The notes beneath the pieces are model-generated. The model saw nothing but the letters and a program-made list of their open reading frames with translations. It had not been told where the DNA came from and ran no database searches. The translations under genes and the position numbers were made by a program. Below, piece after piece: positions 17,781 through 27,527 of a stretch of DNA of 64,000 nucleotides (position 1 is its first letter; each line of letters starts with the position of its first letter). Source of the DNA: Phycisphaeraceae bacterium (GTDB lineage Bacteria > Planctomycetota > Phycisphaerae > Phycisphaerales > UBA1924); contig JAHBXC010000003.1 in the NCBI GenBank assembly GCA_019636675.1, positions 372,001 to 436,000 of the forward strand, written 5' to 3'.

Positions 17781-20700
17781 ATGGCCGGAACACCACAAGA
17801 TGTTGTATCACCGGGGGATGCCATCCCTCGTGAGCAGCAGTTCGTCCATCTCCACCTGCACTCGGAGTACTCGCTGCTCGACGGCGGGAACCGGCTCGAC
17901 AAGCTCATCGCGCGCGTGAAGGCGCTGGGGATGACCTCGGTCGCCGTCACCGACCACGGCAACCTGTTCGGCGCGATGGCGTTCTACTGGGCCGCCAAGA
18001 ACGCCGGCATCAAGCCCATCCTGGGGTGCGAGGCGTATGTCGCGCCCAACCACCGGACCGACAAGGTCCACACCGGCGTGCAGGACGGCGGGTTCCACCT
18101 TGTCCTCCTCGCGGAGAACAACGCCGGTTGGCAGAACCTGCTGTACCTCGCGTCCGAGGCGTACCTGACCGGCTTCTACTACAAGCCGCGGATCGACAAG
18201 GAGCTGCTCTCGACGCGCTCCGACGGGCTGATCGCGATCAACGGGCACCTGGGCTCGGAACTCGCTCACCACCTCGTCGAGTTCGAGAAGACCAAGGACC
18301 CGGCGCACTGGAAGAACGCGGTCGCGTGCGCCGAGTGGCACGCGAAGACCTTCAAGCCCGGGCCGAAGGGCCCCCGGTTCTATGTCGAGCTGCAGCGCCA
18401 TGTGCCCGAGCAGGAGGCGATCAACCCCCACCTCAAGCGCCTGGCGCGCGAGCTTGAACTGCCTCTGGTCTGCGACAACGACTCGCACTTCCTGCTGGAA
18501 GAGGACTGGGACGCGCACGACACGCTGTGCTGCATCTCGATGGGCAAGATCAAGTCCGACGAGAACCGGCTGAAGTATCCCAAGGACCTGTTCGTCAAGT
18601 CGCCCGAGCAGATGCGCGCGCTCTTCAGCGACTGCCCCGAGGCGGTCGACAACACGGTCGAGATCGCCGAGCGCTGCGAGGTCGACATCGAGATCGGCAA
18701 CCATGCGCCGGTCGTGCGCGTGGTGCGCCCGAAGAAGGCGAAGGCGTACAAGGGCGAGAAGGACCTCACCGCGTGGTTCAAGGCCTTCTGCGCCGAGTTC
18801 ACGCTCGAGCCGTTCGATTCCAACAGCGCCACCGACGAGAGGGAAGCGAAGAAGCTCGAGAAGGAGTGCGACGACACGCTGCGCGATCTCTCGAACGCGG
18901 GGCTGATCTGGCGCTACGGGCCCGAGATCCTCACCGACGAGGACGACGCGACGCGCACCGCCGACGAGAAGCGCGCCATCCGCGCGCGTCTCGAGCGCGA
19001 ACTCACGATCCTCGCCGACAAGTCGATCTCGGCGTACTTCCTGATCGTGTGGGACTTCGTGAACTGGGGTCGGCAGCGCGGCGTCCCGGCGATGGCCCGC
19101 GGCTCCGGCGTCGGCACGATGGTCGGTTATGTGCTGGGCCTCTCCAACGCGTGCCCGGTGAAGTACGGCCTGCTCTTCGAGCGGTTCACCGACCCGAACC
19201 GCTCGGAATACCCCGATATCGATATCGATCTGTGCCAGGACCGGCGCTCCGATGTCATCAGCTATGTGCGCGAGAAGTACGGGCACGTCGCGCAGATCAT
19301 CACCTTCGGGACGCTGAAGGCGCGTGCCGCGATCCGCGACATCGGGCGCGTGATGGACATCCCGCTGCCCGAGGTGGACAAGATCGCGAAGCTGGTGCCC
19401 GAGGGGATCAACGTCACGATCGATGTCGCGCTCCAGCAGGAGCCCGACCTCAGGGCGATGTATGACGCCGACCCGCGCACGAGGCAGTTGCTCGACACGG
19501 GTCGCACGCTCGAGGGCCAGGTCCGCCACGCGAGCGTGCACGCGGCGGGCGTGATCGTGGCGACGCGACCGCTCCACGAGATCGTGCCGCTGTACAAGGC
19601 GCCCGGCTCGGACGACGTCGTGACCCAGTGGGACGGCCCGACCTGCGAGAAGATGGGCCTTCTCAAGATGGACTTCCTGGGCCTGCGCACGCTCAGCGTG
19701 ATCGAGCGCGCCAAGCACCTCATCCGCACGACGCTCCCCGAGAGCGCGATCCGCGCCGCGGTCGGGTGGGACGACGCGCGCGCCGGCGACCCGCTCGACC
19801 TCGACCGCCTCGCGTTCGACGACCAGCGCGTGTTCGAGTGCTTCCGGCGCGCCGACACGACCGGCGTGTTCCAGTTCGAATCCGGCGGCATGCGCCGGCT
19901 GCTCTCCGAGATGCGCCCCGACCGTCTCGAGGACCTGATCGCGGCGAACGCGCTCTTCCGCCCGGGGCCGATGGACCTCATCCCGACCTACAACAAGCGC
20001 AAGCACCGCGAGGAGCAGGTCCCGTCGGTCCACCCGATCGTCGACCGCTTCACCGCAGAGACCTACGGCGTGATGGTGTACCAGGAGCAGGTCATGCAGA
20101 TCTGCCACGAGCTGGGAGGCATCTCGCTGCGCGACGCGTACTCGCTGATCAAAGCGATCAGCAAGAAGAAGCAGAAGACCATCGACGCCGCCAAGCCCGA
20201 GTTCATCGAGGGCGCGGTCAGAAAGGGCATGGGCAAGCGCGAGGCAGACGAGCTCTTTGAGTTGATCCTGAAGTTCGCGGGGTACGGCTTCAACAAGTCG
20301 CACTCGACGGCGTACGCGATCACTGCGTACCACACCGCGTACCTGAAGACCTATTTCCCGAACCAGTACATGGCCGCGTTCCTGACCTACGAGAGCCAGG
20401 CGCTGAAGGTCGATGAGTGGATCAAGTACCTGGATGACTGCCGCAAGACGGTGTTCCCCGATTCGGAGAACGGCTCGCACGTCGGCGTCGAGGTGAAGCC
20501 CCCGGACATCAACCTGTCGGAGTCGGACTTCTCGGTCGTGTTCGTCGACGGCGAGACGCGCGACAACTGCCACGGGCACGTGCGGTTCGGCCTGCGCGCG
20601 CTCAAGGGCGCCGGGGCGAAGGCCATCGAGGCGGTCATCGCCGAGCGGGAGCGCTCCGGCCCGTTCACCTCGCTGCACGATTTCTGCGAGCGGGTGCCCT

Positions 20701-21713
20701 CGGGCTCGCTCAACAAGGCGACGATCGAGGCGCTGGTCTGCGCCGGCGCGTTCGACTCGGTGCACGGGCGCGACAAGCGGGCCAACATGGTCGCGACCAT
20801 CGAGTCGGCGGTCGCGGCCGGGCAGACGATCGCGCGCGACCGCGCCGCCGGCCAGAACGCGCTCTTCGGGTTCGGGGGCGGTGACGACGCGCCCGCGCCC
20901 GCGCCGCCGCTGGCGAACGCCGAGCCGTGGGGCGAGCGGGAACTGCTGCAGCGCGAGAAGGACACCCTCGGGTTCTATCTGTCGTCGCACCCGCTCGCGC
21001 AGCACGGCGAGAAACTCGAGCACTTCGCGACGGCGACGACGACCACGGTGCGCGAGGCAAAGCAGGACGAGCGCCATGTCGTGGGCGGGCTGGTGAAGTC
21101 GGCGCGCATCATCGTGACGCGCAACGGCAAGACCGCCGGCTCGAAGATGGCGATCGTGACCTTCGAGGACCGCGCAGGGACCGTCGAGTCCGTGCTGTTC
21201 TCCGACTGCTACGCCAAGTACGGGCATCTCATCGTCGAGGACGCGATCCTGCTCATGATGGGCAAGGTCGACCACTCGCGCGGCGACGCGCAGATCATCG
21301 TCGACAAGGTCTGCGATCTCGAAACGGCGGCGACCGAACTCGGGCGGCGCATCGAGGTGGTCATCGACGAGCGACGGCTCAACGGGTCTTCCGAGAAGGC
21401 CCTGCGCGACCTGCGCGAGGTCGTCGAGGCCCACGCCGGGCGCGAGGAGCCCGCCGCGCTGCCCAGCGGCGAGAAACGCCCGCGCGCCACACCGCTCCAG
21501 ATCGTGCTGCGCACCCAGGCCGGCAAGCGCGTCACCCTCGAAGCGTCGGCCTGGCGCGTCAGCCCCACCGACGACCTGCTCGCCGCGCTCACCAGAACGA
21601 TGGGGAACCACAATGTCCGTTTGGTGACCGACACCTCGCCTGGCATCGAGGAGCGACACAGGTACCCGTCGCGCGGCCCACGGTCAGGGATGCGCGAGCC
21701 GGCGTTCGCGTGA
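17781..21713 (+). CDS. dnaE: DNA polymerase III alpha subunit
   Basis: A 1310-residue replicative polymerase. The PHP domain is at the N-terminus (FVHLHLHSEYSLLDG, then VTDHGNLFGAM and GCEAYV), with the metal-binding histidines present, so PHP proofreading or structural metal sites may be functional. The polymerase core has GSGVGTMVGY and the catalytic aspartates in PDIDIDLCQDRRSDVI. Tandem HhH and beta-clamp-binding regions follow, and an OB fold (AIVTFEDRAGTVESVLF) near residue 1120. The length and order are those of DnaE, not PolC. The ATG at 17781 was chosen over an in-frame ATG 29 codons upstream because homology begins just after it. It is probably transcribed alone. Confidence 0.97.
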   Translation: MAGTPQDVVSPGDAIPREQQFVHLHLHSEYSLLDGGNRLDKLIARVKALGMTSVAVTDHGNLFGAMAFYWAAKNAGIKPILGCEAYVAPNHRTDKVHTGVQDGGFHLVLLAENNAGWQNLLYLASEAYLTGFYYKPRIDKELLSTRSDGLIAINGHLGSELAHHLVEFEKTKDPAHWKNAVACAEWHAKTFKPGPKGPRFYVELQRHVPEQEAINPHLKRLARELELPLVCDNDSHFLLEEDWDAHDTLCCISMGKIKSDENRLKYPKDLFVKSPEQMRALFSDCPEAVDNTVEIAERCEVDIEIGNHAPVVRVVRPKKAKAYKGEKDLTAWFKAFCAEFTLEPFDSNSATDEREAKKLEKECDDTLRDLSNAGLIWRYGPEILTDEDDATRTADEKRAIRARLERELTILADKSISAYFLIVWDFVNWGRQRGVPAMARGSGVGTMVGYVLGLSNACPVKYGLLFERFTDPNRSEYPDIDIDLCQDRRSDVISYVREKYGHVAQIITFGTLKARAAIRDIGRVMDIPLPEVDKIAKLVPEGINVTIDVALQQEPDLRAMYDADPRTRQLLDTGRTLEGQVRHASVHAAGVIVATRPLHEIVPLYKAPGSDDVVTQWDGPTCEKMGLLKMDFLGLRTLSVIERAKHLIRTTLPESAIRAAVGWDDARAGDPLDLDRLAFDDQRVFECFRRADTTGVFQFESGGMRRLLSEMRPDRLEDLIAANALFRPGPMDLIPTYNKRKHREEQVPSVHPIVDRFTAETYGVMVYQEQVMQICHELGGISLRDAYSLIKAISKKKQKTIDAAKPEFIEGAVRKGMGKREADELFELILKFAGYGFNKSHSTAYAITAYHTAYLKTYFPNQYMAAFLTYESQALKVDEWIKYLDDCRKTVFPDSENGSHVGVEVKPPDINLSESDFSVVFVDGETRDNCHGHVRFGLRALKGAGAKAIEAVIAERERSGPFTSLHDFCERVPSGSLNKATIEALVCAGAFDSVHGRDKRANMVATIESAVAAGQTIARDRAAGQNALFGFGGGDDAPAPAPPLANAEPWGERELLQREKDTLGFYLSSHPLAQHGEKLEHFATATTTTVREAKQDERHVVGGLVKSARIIVTRNGKTAGSKMAIVTFEDRAGTVESVLFSDCYAKYGHLIVEDAILLMMGKVDHSRGDAQIIVDKVCDLETAATELGRRIEVVIDERRLNGSSEKALRDLREVVEAHAGREEPAALPSGEKRPRATPLQIVLRTQAGKRVTLEASAWRVSPTDDLLAALTRTMGNHNVRLVTDTSPGIEERHRYPSRGPRSGMREPAFA

Positions 21714-21779
21714 GGAAGCGTTCACAGAACCGGGGTTTTCCCTTGTCCCGTTCGGCAGAAAAGCAAGTACTTTCAGTGT

Positions 21780-22424
21780 GTGGAAAAAGATCCGGGCACC
21801 ATCACGAAGGCGGTCAACTCTCTGGGGACCGTGAGCAGTGGTTCCGCGGACGAAGCCGCCATCTCCTTGCTGTACGAAGAGTTGCGTCGGCTCTCGGCGT
21901 CGGCGGTGCGGCATGAGCGCGCCGAGTTCGGCGTCCTGACCACGGACATTCTTCATAAAGCGTTCGAGCGCCTGTTCTTGCGCCCTCGCGCCGAGGGCAA
22001 GCCCGTGCACTGGAAGGACCGGCACGAGTTCTACGGCGCCGCGGCCCAGACGGTGCGCCGCATCCTGATCGAAGAGGCCCGGAAGCGCCTCGCGATCAAG
22101 CGGGGGGGCGGCGTCAGGCATGTCCCGATCGAGAACATCCGGGACGCGCTGGCCGCGCCCCCGGACTTCCTCCTCCGGCTCGACGAGGAGCTGGCGGCGT
22201 TGCGGTCGCTGAACGATCGCGCGTCGCGCGTCGTGGAGCTTCGGTTCTTCGGGGGGTATTCATCGGAAGAGATCGCCGACGCGCTGGGCGTTTCGGCGCG
22301 CACCGTGCGCCGCGACTGGGACATCGCGCGTCTCTGGCTGTACCGGCGCATCGCGGGAGAGGGCTCGGGGGAATTCGCGACGCTGGTCGAGCCGAACGAA
22401 GATCCCGAAGCGCAGCAGCCCTAA
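21780..22424 (+). CDS. ECF-type RNA polymerase sigma factor (TIGR02999-like)
   Basis: A 214-residue sigma-70-family factor. Region 2 is at about 28-95 (LLYEELRRLSA, then TDILHKAFERLF and FYGAAAQTVRRILIEEARKR), and region 4 at about 135-195 (VVELRFFGGYSSEEIADALGVSARTVRRDW). The wording of region 2 resembles the ECF group abundant in planctomycetes and acidobacteria that often works with Ser/Thr kinases. No anti-sigma gene adjoins it. The start is GTG at 21780; a second GTG at 21831 with GGGG before it is possible, but would remove the beginning of region 2. It ends in a 4-bp overlap with the convergent lipoprotein gene. Confidence 0.9.
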   Translation: MEKDPGTITKAVNSLGTVSSGSADEAAISLLYEELRRLSASAVRHERAEFGVLTTDILHKAFERLFLRPRAEGKPVHWKDRHEFYGAAAQTVRRILIEEARKRLAIKRGGGVRHVPIENIRDALAAPPDFLLRLDEELAALRSLNDRASRVVELRFFGGYSSEEIADALGVSARTVRRDWDIARLWLYRRIAGEGSGEFATLVEPNEDPEAQQP

Positions 22425-23038
22425 CGCGCGTACGCGGGCCGATAGGCGAGCAGGTCGGCGCGAAGGGCGTGCCGCCGCTCGTCCTCTCCGAGCGCCCCGA
22501 GCGTGATGTCGAAGTCGATCCAAGGGTCGGAGGGGAGGGAGCTTTCGACGGTTCGCGCGGCGCGGACGCGCACGACGCCGCGCTCGCCGCGGATCCCGAG
22601 CAGGTGGAAATCGCGCGCCGCGTCGCCGCGCTCGACGACCTCGAGGACCGCCAGGCCGCTGCGTGACGACGCCCAGTGGACGGCGGAGAGGATGTCGCGC
22701 CACGACGCGTGGACGACGGGCCAGGGTGGGGGTGTTTCGTCGGTCCACTCGGTCCGGCCGCGCAGGTCGCCCACCCCCGGCGCCCCCGGCGCCCCAGACG
22801 CCCCCGCAGGCGCGTGCGTCTCCCGGGCGGCGATGCCCCCTGATCCCCCGACGCCCCCTGCGCCCCCGGACCCCCCGGCGCACCCGAACAGGCCCCCTGC
22901 GCCGACGAGGATCAGCGCGAGCGCCCCTCGCGTACAATGACGGCGTACGAGCCCCGTGATGATCGGGCCTTTCGCTCTCGGCGCGGGTGTGTTGCGAGCG
23001 AGCGGTCTTTGGAGTTCCCTGCGAGTGGATGTCACCAT
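22421..23038 (-). CDS. putative lipoprotein with Gly-rich linker
   Basis: About 205 residues. A hydrophobic stretch ending LVGAGGLFGC gives a good lipobox, followed by a Gly-rich and Pro/Ala-rich linker (GGSGGAGGVGG, later GASGAPGAPGVG) and a C-terminal globular domain of about 110 residues with strands HLLGIRGERGVVRVRAA and WIDFDITLGAL. I do not recognise the domain. The start is a problem: no start codon lies close to the signal peptide, and the nearest in-frame ATG (23038) or GTG (23035) falls inside the 5' end of phoH on the other strand. The gene is therefore either divergently overlapping by about 14 bp or begins at a non-standard codon. Confidence 0.6.
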   Translation of the reverse strand: MVTSTRRELQRPLARNTPAPRAKGPIITGLVRRHCTRGALALILVGAGGLFGCAGGSGGAGGVGGSGGIAARETHAPAGASGAPGAPGVGDLRGRTEWTDETPPPWPVVHASWRDILSAVHWASSRSGLAVLEVVERGDAARDFHLLGIRGERGVVRVRAARTVESSLPSDPWIDFDITLGALGEDERRHALRADLLAYRPAYAR

Positions 23039-24098
23039 CCGTGTCCCTTCCGGCGCCGACCGTGTGACCTTCCTGGGCTCCGGCGACCGCAACCTGAAGA
23101 TGATCCGCGAGGCGCTGGGCGTTCATGTCGCGGCGCGCGATCACGATATCAGGGTTTCTGGAGAGCCGCAGGCCGTCGCCGCCGCCCGGCGCGTGCTGGA
23201 GCGCATCGGCGTGCTGACGAGTGAGACCGGAGCGGCGGGGAGCGAACGGATGCTCTCGCGGCGCGAGGTGCTGAACATCATCGCCGACGCGGCGTCCAAC
23301 ACTGTTGGCGAGGGCGCCGAGTTCGAGAGCGAGGACGCGATCGAGTACCACCTGCGACAGGACGACCGCGCCGCGTGGGAGGGTCCGCTGGAGGCCTACG
23401 CCGCCGGTCGGCGCGTCGCGGGCAAGAGCGACAACCAGACCGCGTACCTCGAGGCGATCCGCACGCACGACATGGTGTTCTGCATCGGCCCGGCCGGCAC
23501 GGGCAAGACTTATCTGGCGGTGGCGGCGGCGGTCCACGCGCTCAAGACCGGGCGCGTGAAGAAGCTCGTTCTCGTCCGCCCGGCGGTCGAGGCCGGCGAG
23601 AAGCTCGGCTTCCTCCCCGGCGACCTGCAGGCGAAGGTGAACCCCTACCTGCGCCCGCTCTTCGACGCGCTGCACGACATGATGGACTTTCCGACCATCA
23701 AGCGATTCATGATCAACGATGTGATCGAGGTCGTTCCCCTGGCCTACATGCGCGGGCGCACGCTCAACGACGCGTGCATCATCCTCGACGAGGCGCAGAA
23801 CACCACCGTCTCGCAGATGAAGATGTTCCTCACGCGCATGGGCCAGCGCTCGAAGATGATCGTCACGGGCGACACCACCCAGATCGACCTCGACGACCCC
23901 ACCCAGTCCGGGCTCATCGACGCGGCCAGGCGCCTGCGCCGAGTCCCGGGCATCTCCTTCGTCGCCCTCGACCGCGCCGACATCGTGCGTCACTCTCTCG
24001 TCCAGAAGATCGTGGAGGCCTACGGCGACGACCGCCCGGGCGAGAGGCCCGAGAACCATTCACCCGTCCCGCCCGGAGCGACCGGGCCCACGTCCTGA
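23025..24098 (+). CDS. phoH: PhoH-family RNA-associated ATPase
   Basis: A 357-residue PhoH/YbeZ-type ATPase. The first 70 residues form the N-terminal nucleic-acid-binding region (KH-like), then the ATPase domain: Walker A GPAGTGKT (155-162), Walker B CIILDEAQN, and the arginine-rich end SFVALDRADIVRH. YbeZ proteins work with the endonuclease YbeY in rRNA maturation and stress. GTG 23025 was chosen because GGAG lies 10 bases before it; an ATG at 22956 in frame has no ribosome site. It is followed by a PgpH-like 7TM-HD gene with about 96 bp spacing, as often seen, but ybeY does not follow. Confidence 0.93.
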   Translation: MDVTIRVPSGADRVTFLGSGDRNLKMIREALGVHVAARDHDIRVSGEPQAVAAARRVLERIGVLTSETGAAGSERMLSRREVLNIIADAASNTVGEGAEFESEDAIEYHLRQDDRAAWEGPLEAYAAGRRVAGKSDNQTAYLEAIRTHDMVFCIGPAGTGKTYLAVAAAVHALKTGRVKKLVLVRPAVEAGEKLGFLPGDLQAKVNPYLRPLFDALHDMMDFPTIKRFMINDVIEVVPLAYMRGRTLNDACIILDEAQNTTVSQMKMFLTRMGQRSKMIVTGDTTQIDLDDPTQSGLIDAARRLRRVPGISFVALDRADIVRHSLVQKIVEAYGDDRPGERPENHSPVPPGATGPTS

Positions 24099-24194
24099 TA
24101 TCACGCGTCGGCCCGATCGTGCCGATGGAGCATGAACCCGTCCCCCTGCCCCCCATCCCCCAGACCGCCGGGGGGCGTGAACGAAGATCAACGC

Positions 24195-26648
24195 ATGGCA
24201 GAGCGTCCAGTCATCCGAAGCGCACGCACCGCGCCCTCGCGTGGGGTCGCCGCGCGCCGGCGCGAGCTGCGCAAGGCGCTCGAGCGCCGCGAGGGCAACC
24301 TGCTGCGCGACCTGGCGCACAATCCTCAGGCCGGGCTGGCGCTGGCGATCGCGCTGTCGTTCGCGATCCTCGCCGGGCTGGTGGGGGCGTGGGCGCACGA
24401 CCGGCCTCGCGTCGCGATCGGTCGGACGGCGCAGGACTCGCAGCTGGTGCGCGTGGAGTTCACGCGCGAGAACACGACCGCGACCGAGAGCCGGCGCGAG
24501 TCGGCGCGTCAGCAGTCGCCGCGCGTGTATGTGGGCGACCAGGCGATCTTCCAGGAGCTCGAGTCCTCGTTCGCGCGCCTGCCGCGCTCGCTGGCGCAGG
24601 CCGAATCACTCGAGAATGTCGCGCTGGAGATCCGCTCGCTGTTCCGTCTGGATGAGGCGTCGCTGAGCGCGATCCGCGCGCAGGCGACCGCCGATGGGGG
24701 TGTGAGCGAGCGCTGGTCCGCCTCTGTCAAGTCGTTCATCCGCGAGCTGGAGCGCACGCCGATCCTGCGCGCCGAGGAATACCAGGTCCAGGACATCTCG
24801 CCCGGCACGCGGATGGAGCTGCGCCTTCCCGGCGTGGTGAACCCGGTGCCCAAGGACCGCGCGCTGAGCGTCGCCAACGAGGAGCGCCTGCGCGAAGAGT
24901 TGCGCCGGCTCGCCCGGCGGGCCGGGTTCGACGACGCCGAGGCGCGCCCGCTCGTCGACCGCATCGCGCCGCCCCGGGGGGCCCGCGCCACCTTCAGCTT
25001 CGACGAGGTCGCCACCCAGATCGAGCGCGAGCGCGCCGCCAACGCCGTGCGCCCGGAACTGCTGGTCTACAAGAAGGGCGATGTGCTGCTGCGCCGGGGC
25101 GACATCATCGACGCGTCGCGCGCCGAGCTGATGCTCGCCGAGCGCGAGGCCTATCGCGCCGCCGAGGCGCGCGAGCACCCGCTCTCACGCCCGTTGCGCG
25201 GCCTGGCCACCGTCACGCTCTTCGCGATCGCGACGCTTGGCGCCTCGCTCTACATCGTCGTGTTCTACCCGGCCGGCGAGCGTCGGCCCTCGCGCCTGCT
25301 GCTGGTCGCCCTGCTGGCGCTGGTGACCTTCTTCGTCGCCGCGTGGGCCGCCGAGGTCAGCCCGGGCGCGACCTATCTCGTGGCGACCCTCCCCACGCTC
25401 TTCTTCGCGTCGGTGCTCGTCATCGTCTACGACCAGCGCTGCGCGCTGCTCATGGGCGGGCTGCACGCGGCCCTGCTGGCGGCCACGCTCCAGCTTCCGC
25501 TCGCGTTCGCGATGGCGCTGCTCGTCGCGATCGCCGCCATGATCGCCCAGCTCGCCGAGATCCGCCAGCGCACCACGCTCATCCGCGCCGGGCTCATCAC
25601 CGCCGGGGTCGCGTTCCTCATCGTCATCGCCACCGGCGTGTTCGACCGGCCCATCTTTGATCCCTCGCGCGACGATTCCGGCTTCCTCACCCCTGCCCGG
25701 CGCGAACTGCTCGTCGACGCGTCCCTCTTCGCGGTCTCCGCGATGCTCGTCTCGTTCCTCACGCTGGGCCTGCTCCCGGCGATCGAGCGCCTCTTCGATG
25801 TCCTCACCGGCATGCGCCTCATCGAACTCCGCGACCCCAAGCAGCCCCTGCTGCGCAAGCTCGCCCAGCGCGCGCCCGGAACCTACACCCACTCCATCAC
25901 CGTCGCGGCACTCGCCGAGTCCGCCGCCGACGCCGTCGGCGCAGACTCCCTCCATGTCTATGTCGGCGCGCTCTACCACGACATCGGCAAGATGAACAAG
26001 CCCGACTACTTCGTCGAGAACCAGGGCGGCGGCTTCAACCGCCACTCGCGCCTCTCGCCCGCGATGTCGCTGCTGGTCATCGTGGGCCACGTCAAAGACG
26101 GCGTCGAGATGGCCTACGAAGAGGGCCTGCCACGCTCGCTGCGCCACTACATCGAGTCCCACCACGGCACCACGCTCGTCGAGTACTTCTACCACCGCGC
26201 CAAAGAGCAGGCGGAAGAGAACAAAGAGGGCGCGCCCGCCGAGATCGGCTACCGATACCCCGGGCCCAAGCCCCAGACCAAAGAGGCCGCGATCCTCATG
26301 CTGTGCGACGCCGTCGAGTCCGCGACGCGCGCGCTCGCCGAGCCCACGCCCTCGCGCATCGAGTCGGTCGTGCGCACCATCTCGCTCAAGCGCCTGATGG
26401 ACGGCCAGTTCGACCAGTGCGACCTGACCCTCCGCGAACTCCAGGTCATGGAGGACGCGGTGATCAAGTCGCTCAACTCGATCTACCACGGGCGCATCGC
26501 GTACCCCTCATCGTCCGGCGGCGAGAAGACCGAGAAAGTCCGCGGCCAGAAGACCAGCGCCGCCGCGCCGGTCCCGGCGCAGGCCCAGCCGGCGCAGAAC
26601 GGCGCGGCGACCGAGCAGGCGCAGGCCGCGAAGCCGACGGGGACATGA
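24195..26648 (+). CDS. PgpH-type 7TM-HD phosphohydrolase (c-di-AMP phosphodiesterase family)
   Basis: About 817 residues. One N-terminal helix (about 50-70) precedes an exported 7TMR-HDED domain (to about 350), then seven transmembrane helices (about 355-560), then the cytoplasmic HD domain with HSITVAALAESAADA and HDIGK (His595-Asp596). In Firmicutes such proteins hydrolyse cyclic di-AMP; whether this organism uses that nucleotide is not visible here. The gene follows phoH, the usual neighbour. Start choice is uncertain: ATG 24195 is used, but GTG 24177 (after GGGGGG) and ATG 24132 are in frame. The C-terminal 60 residues are an Ala/Gln/Pro-rich tail. Confidence 0.88.
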   Translation: MAERPVIRSARTAPSRGVAARRRELRKALERREGNLLRDLAHNPQAGLALAIALSFAILAGLVGAWAHDRPRVAIGRTAQDSQLVRVEFTRENTTATESRRESARQQSPRVYVGDQAIFQELESSFARLPRSLAQAESLENVALEIRSLFRLDEASLSAIRAQATADGGVSERWSASVKSFIRELERTPILRAEEYQVQDISPGTRMELRLPGVVNPVPKDRALSVANEERLREELRRLARRAGFDDAEARPLVDRIAPPRGARATFSFDEVATQIERERAANAVRPELLVYKKGDVLLRRGDIIDASRAELMLAEREAYRAAEAREHPLSRPLRGLATVTLFAIATLGASLYIVVFYPAGERRPSRLLLVALLALVTFFVAAWAAEVSPGATYLVATLPTLFFASVLVIVYDQRCALLMGGLHAALLAATLQLPLAFAMALLVAIAAMIAQLAEIRQRTTLIRAGLITAGVAFLIVIATGVFDRPIFDPSRDDSGFLTPARRELLVDASLFAVSAMLVSFLTLGLLPAIERLFDVLTGMRLIELRDPKQPLLRKLAQRAPGTYTHSITVAALAESAADAVGADSLHVYVGALYHDIGKMNKPDYFVENQGGGFNRHSRLSPAMSLLVIVGHVKDGVEMAYEEGLPRSLRHYIESHHGTTLVEYFYHRAKEQAEENKEGAPAEIGYRYPGPKPQTKEAAILMLCDAVESATRALAEPTPSRIESVVRTISLKRLMDGQFDQCDLTLRELQVMEDAVIKSLNSIYHGRIAYPSSSGGEKTEKVRGQKTSAAAPVPAQAQPAQNGAATEQAQAAKPTGT

Positions 26649-26654
26649 GCGCGG

Positions 26655-27410
26655 TCAGATGTCGCGTCCGAGCACGCCCTTCTCGGTGGTGAGGACGGGC
26701 GCTTCCCAGATGACGCTGGGCAGGTCGACGCCGCGGATCATGGTGTCGAACGATCGCTGCTCGCCGTGGCCGTCGACGAAGTGCACGAAGTGCTTGAGCT
26801 TGTTGAACTCGCCCCTGCGCACCGTGTTCCACCGGATGAGCAGCCCTTTCGCGCCCGGGAACGCGACGGCGGACTCGGGCATGGGCTGGTGGTTGCGCAC
26901 ATCGGGAGTGCGCCCGTGCTCGAAGAACCAGGGCGTCGCGAACGCGCCGAACATCATGAAGTCCTTGGCGGCTGCGTCGTACGGGCGCGCCGGAATGTCC
27001 CACTCTGGATCGACCTCGGGCCCGTTGCGCGCCAGGGCGCCGTCGTAGCCGTCGAGGATCAGTTTCCACCACCACGCGAGGGGCTGGCCCCAGTAGGTCC
27101 CGTCTGGGTCGAACCCGCCGATGCCCTGCGGGCTGTCGAGCCGGGGGGTGTACTCGATGGGTGCGAGCGCCGTGCCGGGAATGCCGTAGTAGGGGTACCA
27201 GCCGCGCCGATCCGTCGTGTATCGCTGGAGTTCTGAATGGACCTGTCGCTGATGGGCGAGGACGGTGCGCTCTTTCGCGATGAGTCGGACTTCGCGCAGC
27301 GTGGGGATGAGGATGCCCAGGAGGATCGCGATGACGCCGACGGAGAGGAGGAGTTCGAGGAGTGTGAAGCCCCGGGCTCGCATGCTTCGAAGAAAAATTG
27401 CGTGCTCCAT
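26655..27410 (-). CDS. type II secretion pseudopilin-like protein (PulG type)
   Basis: A 251-residue protein with the type IV pilin/pseudopilin signal: a short leader cut after Gly14 (RARG before FTLLELLLSVGVIA), then one hydrophobic helix and a large soluble domain with FVDGHGEQRSF near the C-terminus, as in planctomycete pseudopilins. The start ATG has GGAGAG seven bases upstream. Such proteins occur in many copies in planctomycetes and are thought to be substrates or parts of a type II/type IV apparatus; no other secretion gene is adjacent. It ends 6 bp from the convergent PgpH-like gene and is divergent from 27528. Confidence 0.85.
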   Translation of the reverse strand: MEHAIFLRSMRARGFTLLELLLSVGVIAILLGILIPTLREVRLIAKERTVLAHQRQVHSELQRYTTDRRGWYPYYGIPGTALAPIEYTPRLDSPQGIGGFDPDGTYWGQPLAWWWKLILDGYDGALARNGPEVDPEWDIPARPYDAAAKDFMMFGAFATPWFFEHGRTPDVRNHQPMPESAVAFPGAKGLLIRWNTVRRGEFNKLKHFVHFVDGHGEQRSFDTMIRGVDLPSVIWEAPVLTTEKGVLGRDI

Positions 27411-27431
27411 GACGAACTCTCCGGAATGGGC

Positions 27432-27462
27432 TTGACAGCATACCGTGCGTTTGTGTTACTGT
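27432..27462 (+). promoter_or_regulatory. possible sigma-70 promoter for the 27528 gene
   Basis: A consensus TTGACA (27432-27437) is followed 18-19 bases later by a weak TTACTG/TACTGT. It lies in a locally AT-richer stretch between the divergent pseudopilin gene and the start at 27528. The -10 match is poor, so the call is tentative. Confidence 0.4.
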
Positions 27463-27527
27463 GCTGCTGAACACAGAGAAAAAGCCGGGCGATCTCCGGT
27501 GCGTGACACTGTCCAGAGGGGGTAATC

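Noticed and set aside
17808..21659. A 1283-codon open frame on the minus strand opposite dnaE
   Set aside because: Rich in Arg, Val, Leu, Asp and His with no recognisable domain; it mirrors dnaE codon bias in GC-rich DNA, while the plus frame is a clear polymerase.
25185..26489. A minus-strand frame opposite the PgpH-like gene
   Set aside because: Composition typical of antisense frames (Glu, Arg, Gly, His); the HD gene on plus is convincing.
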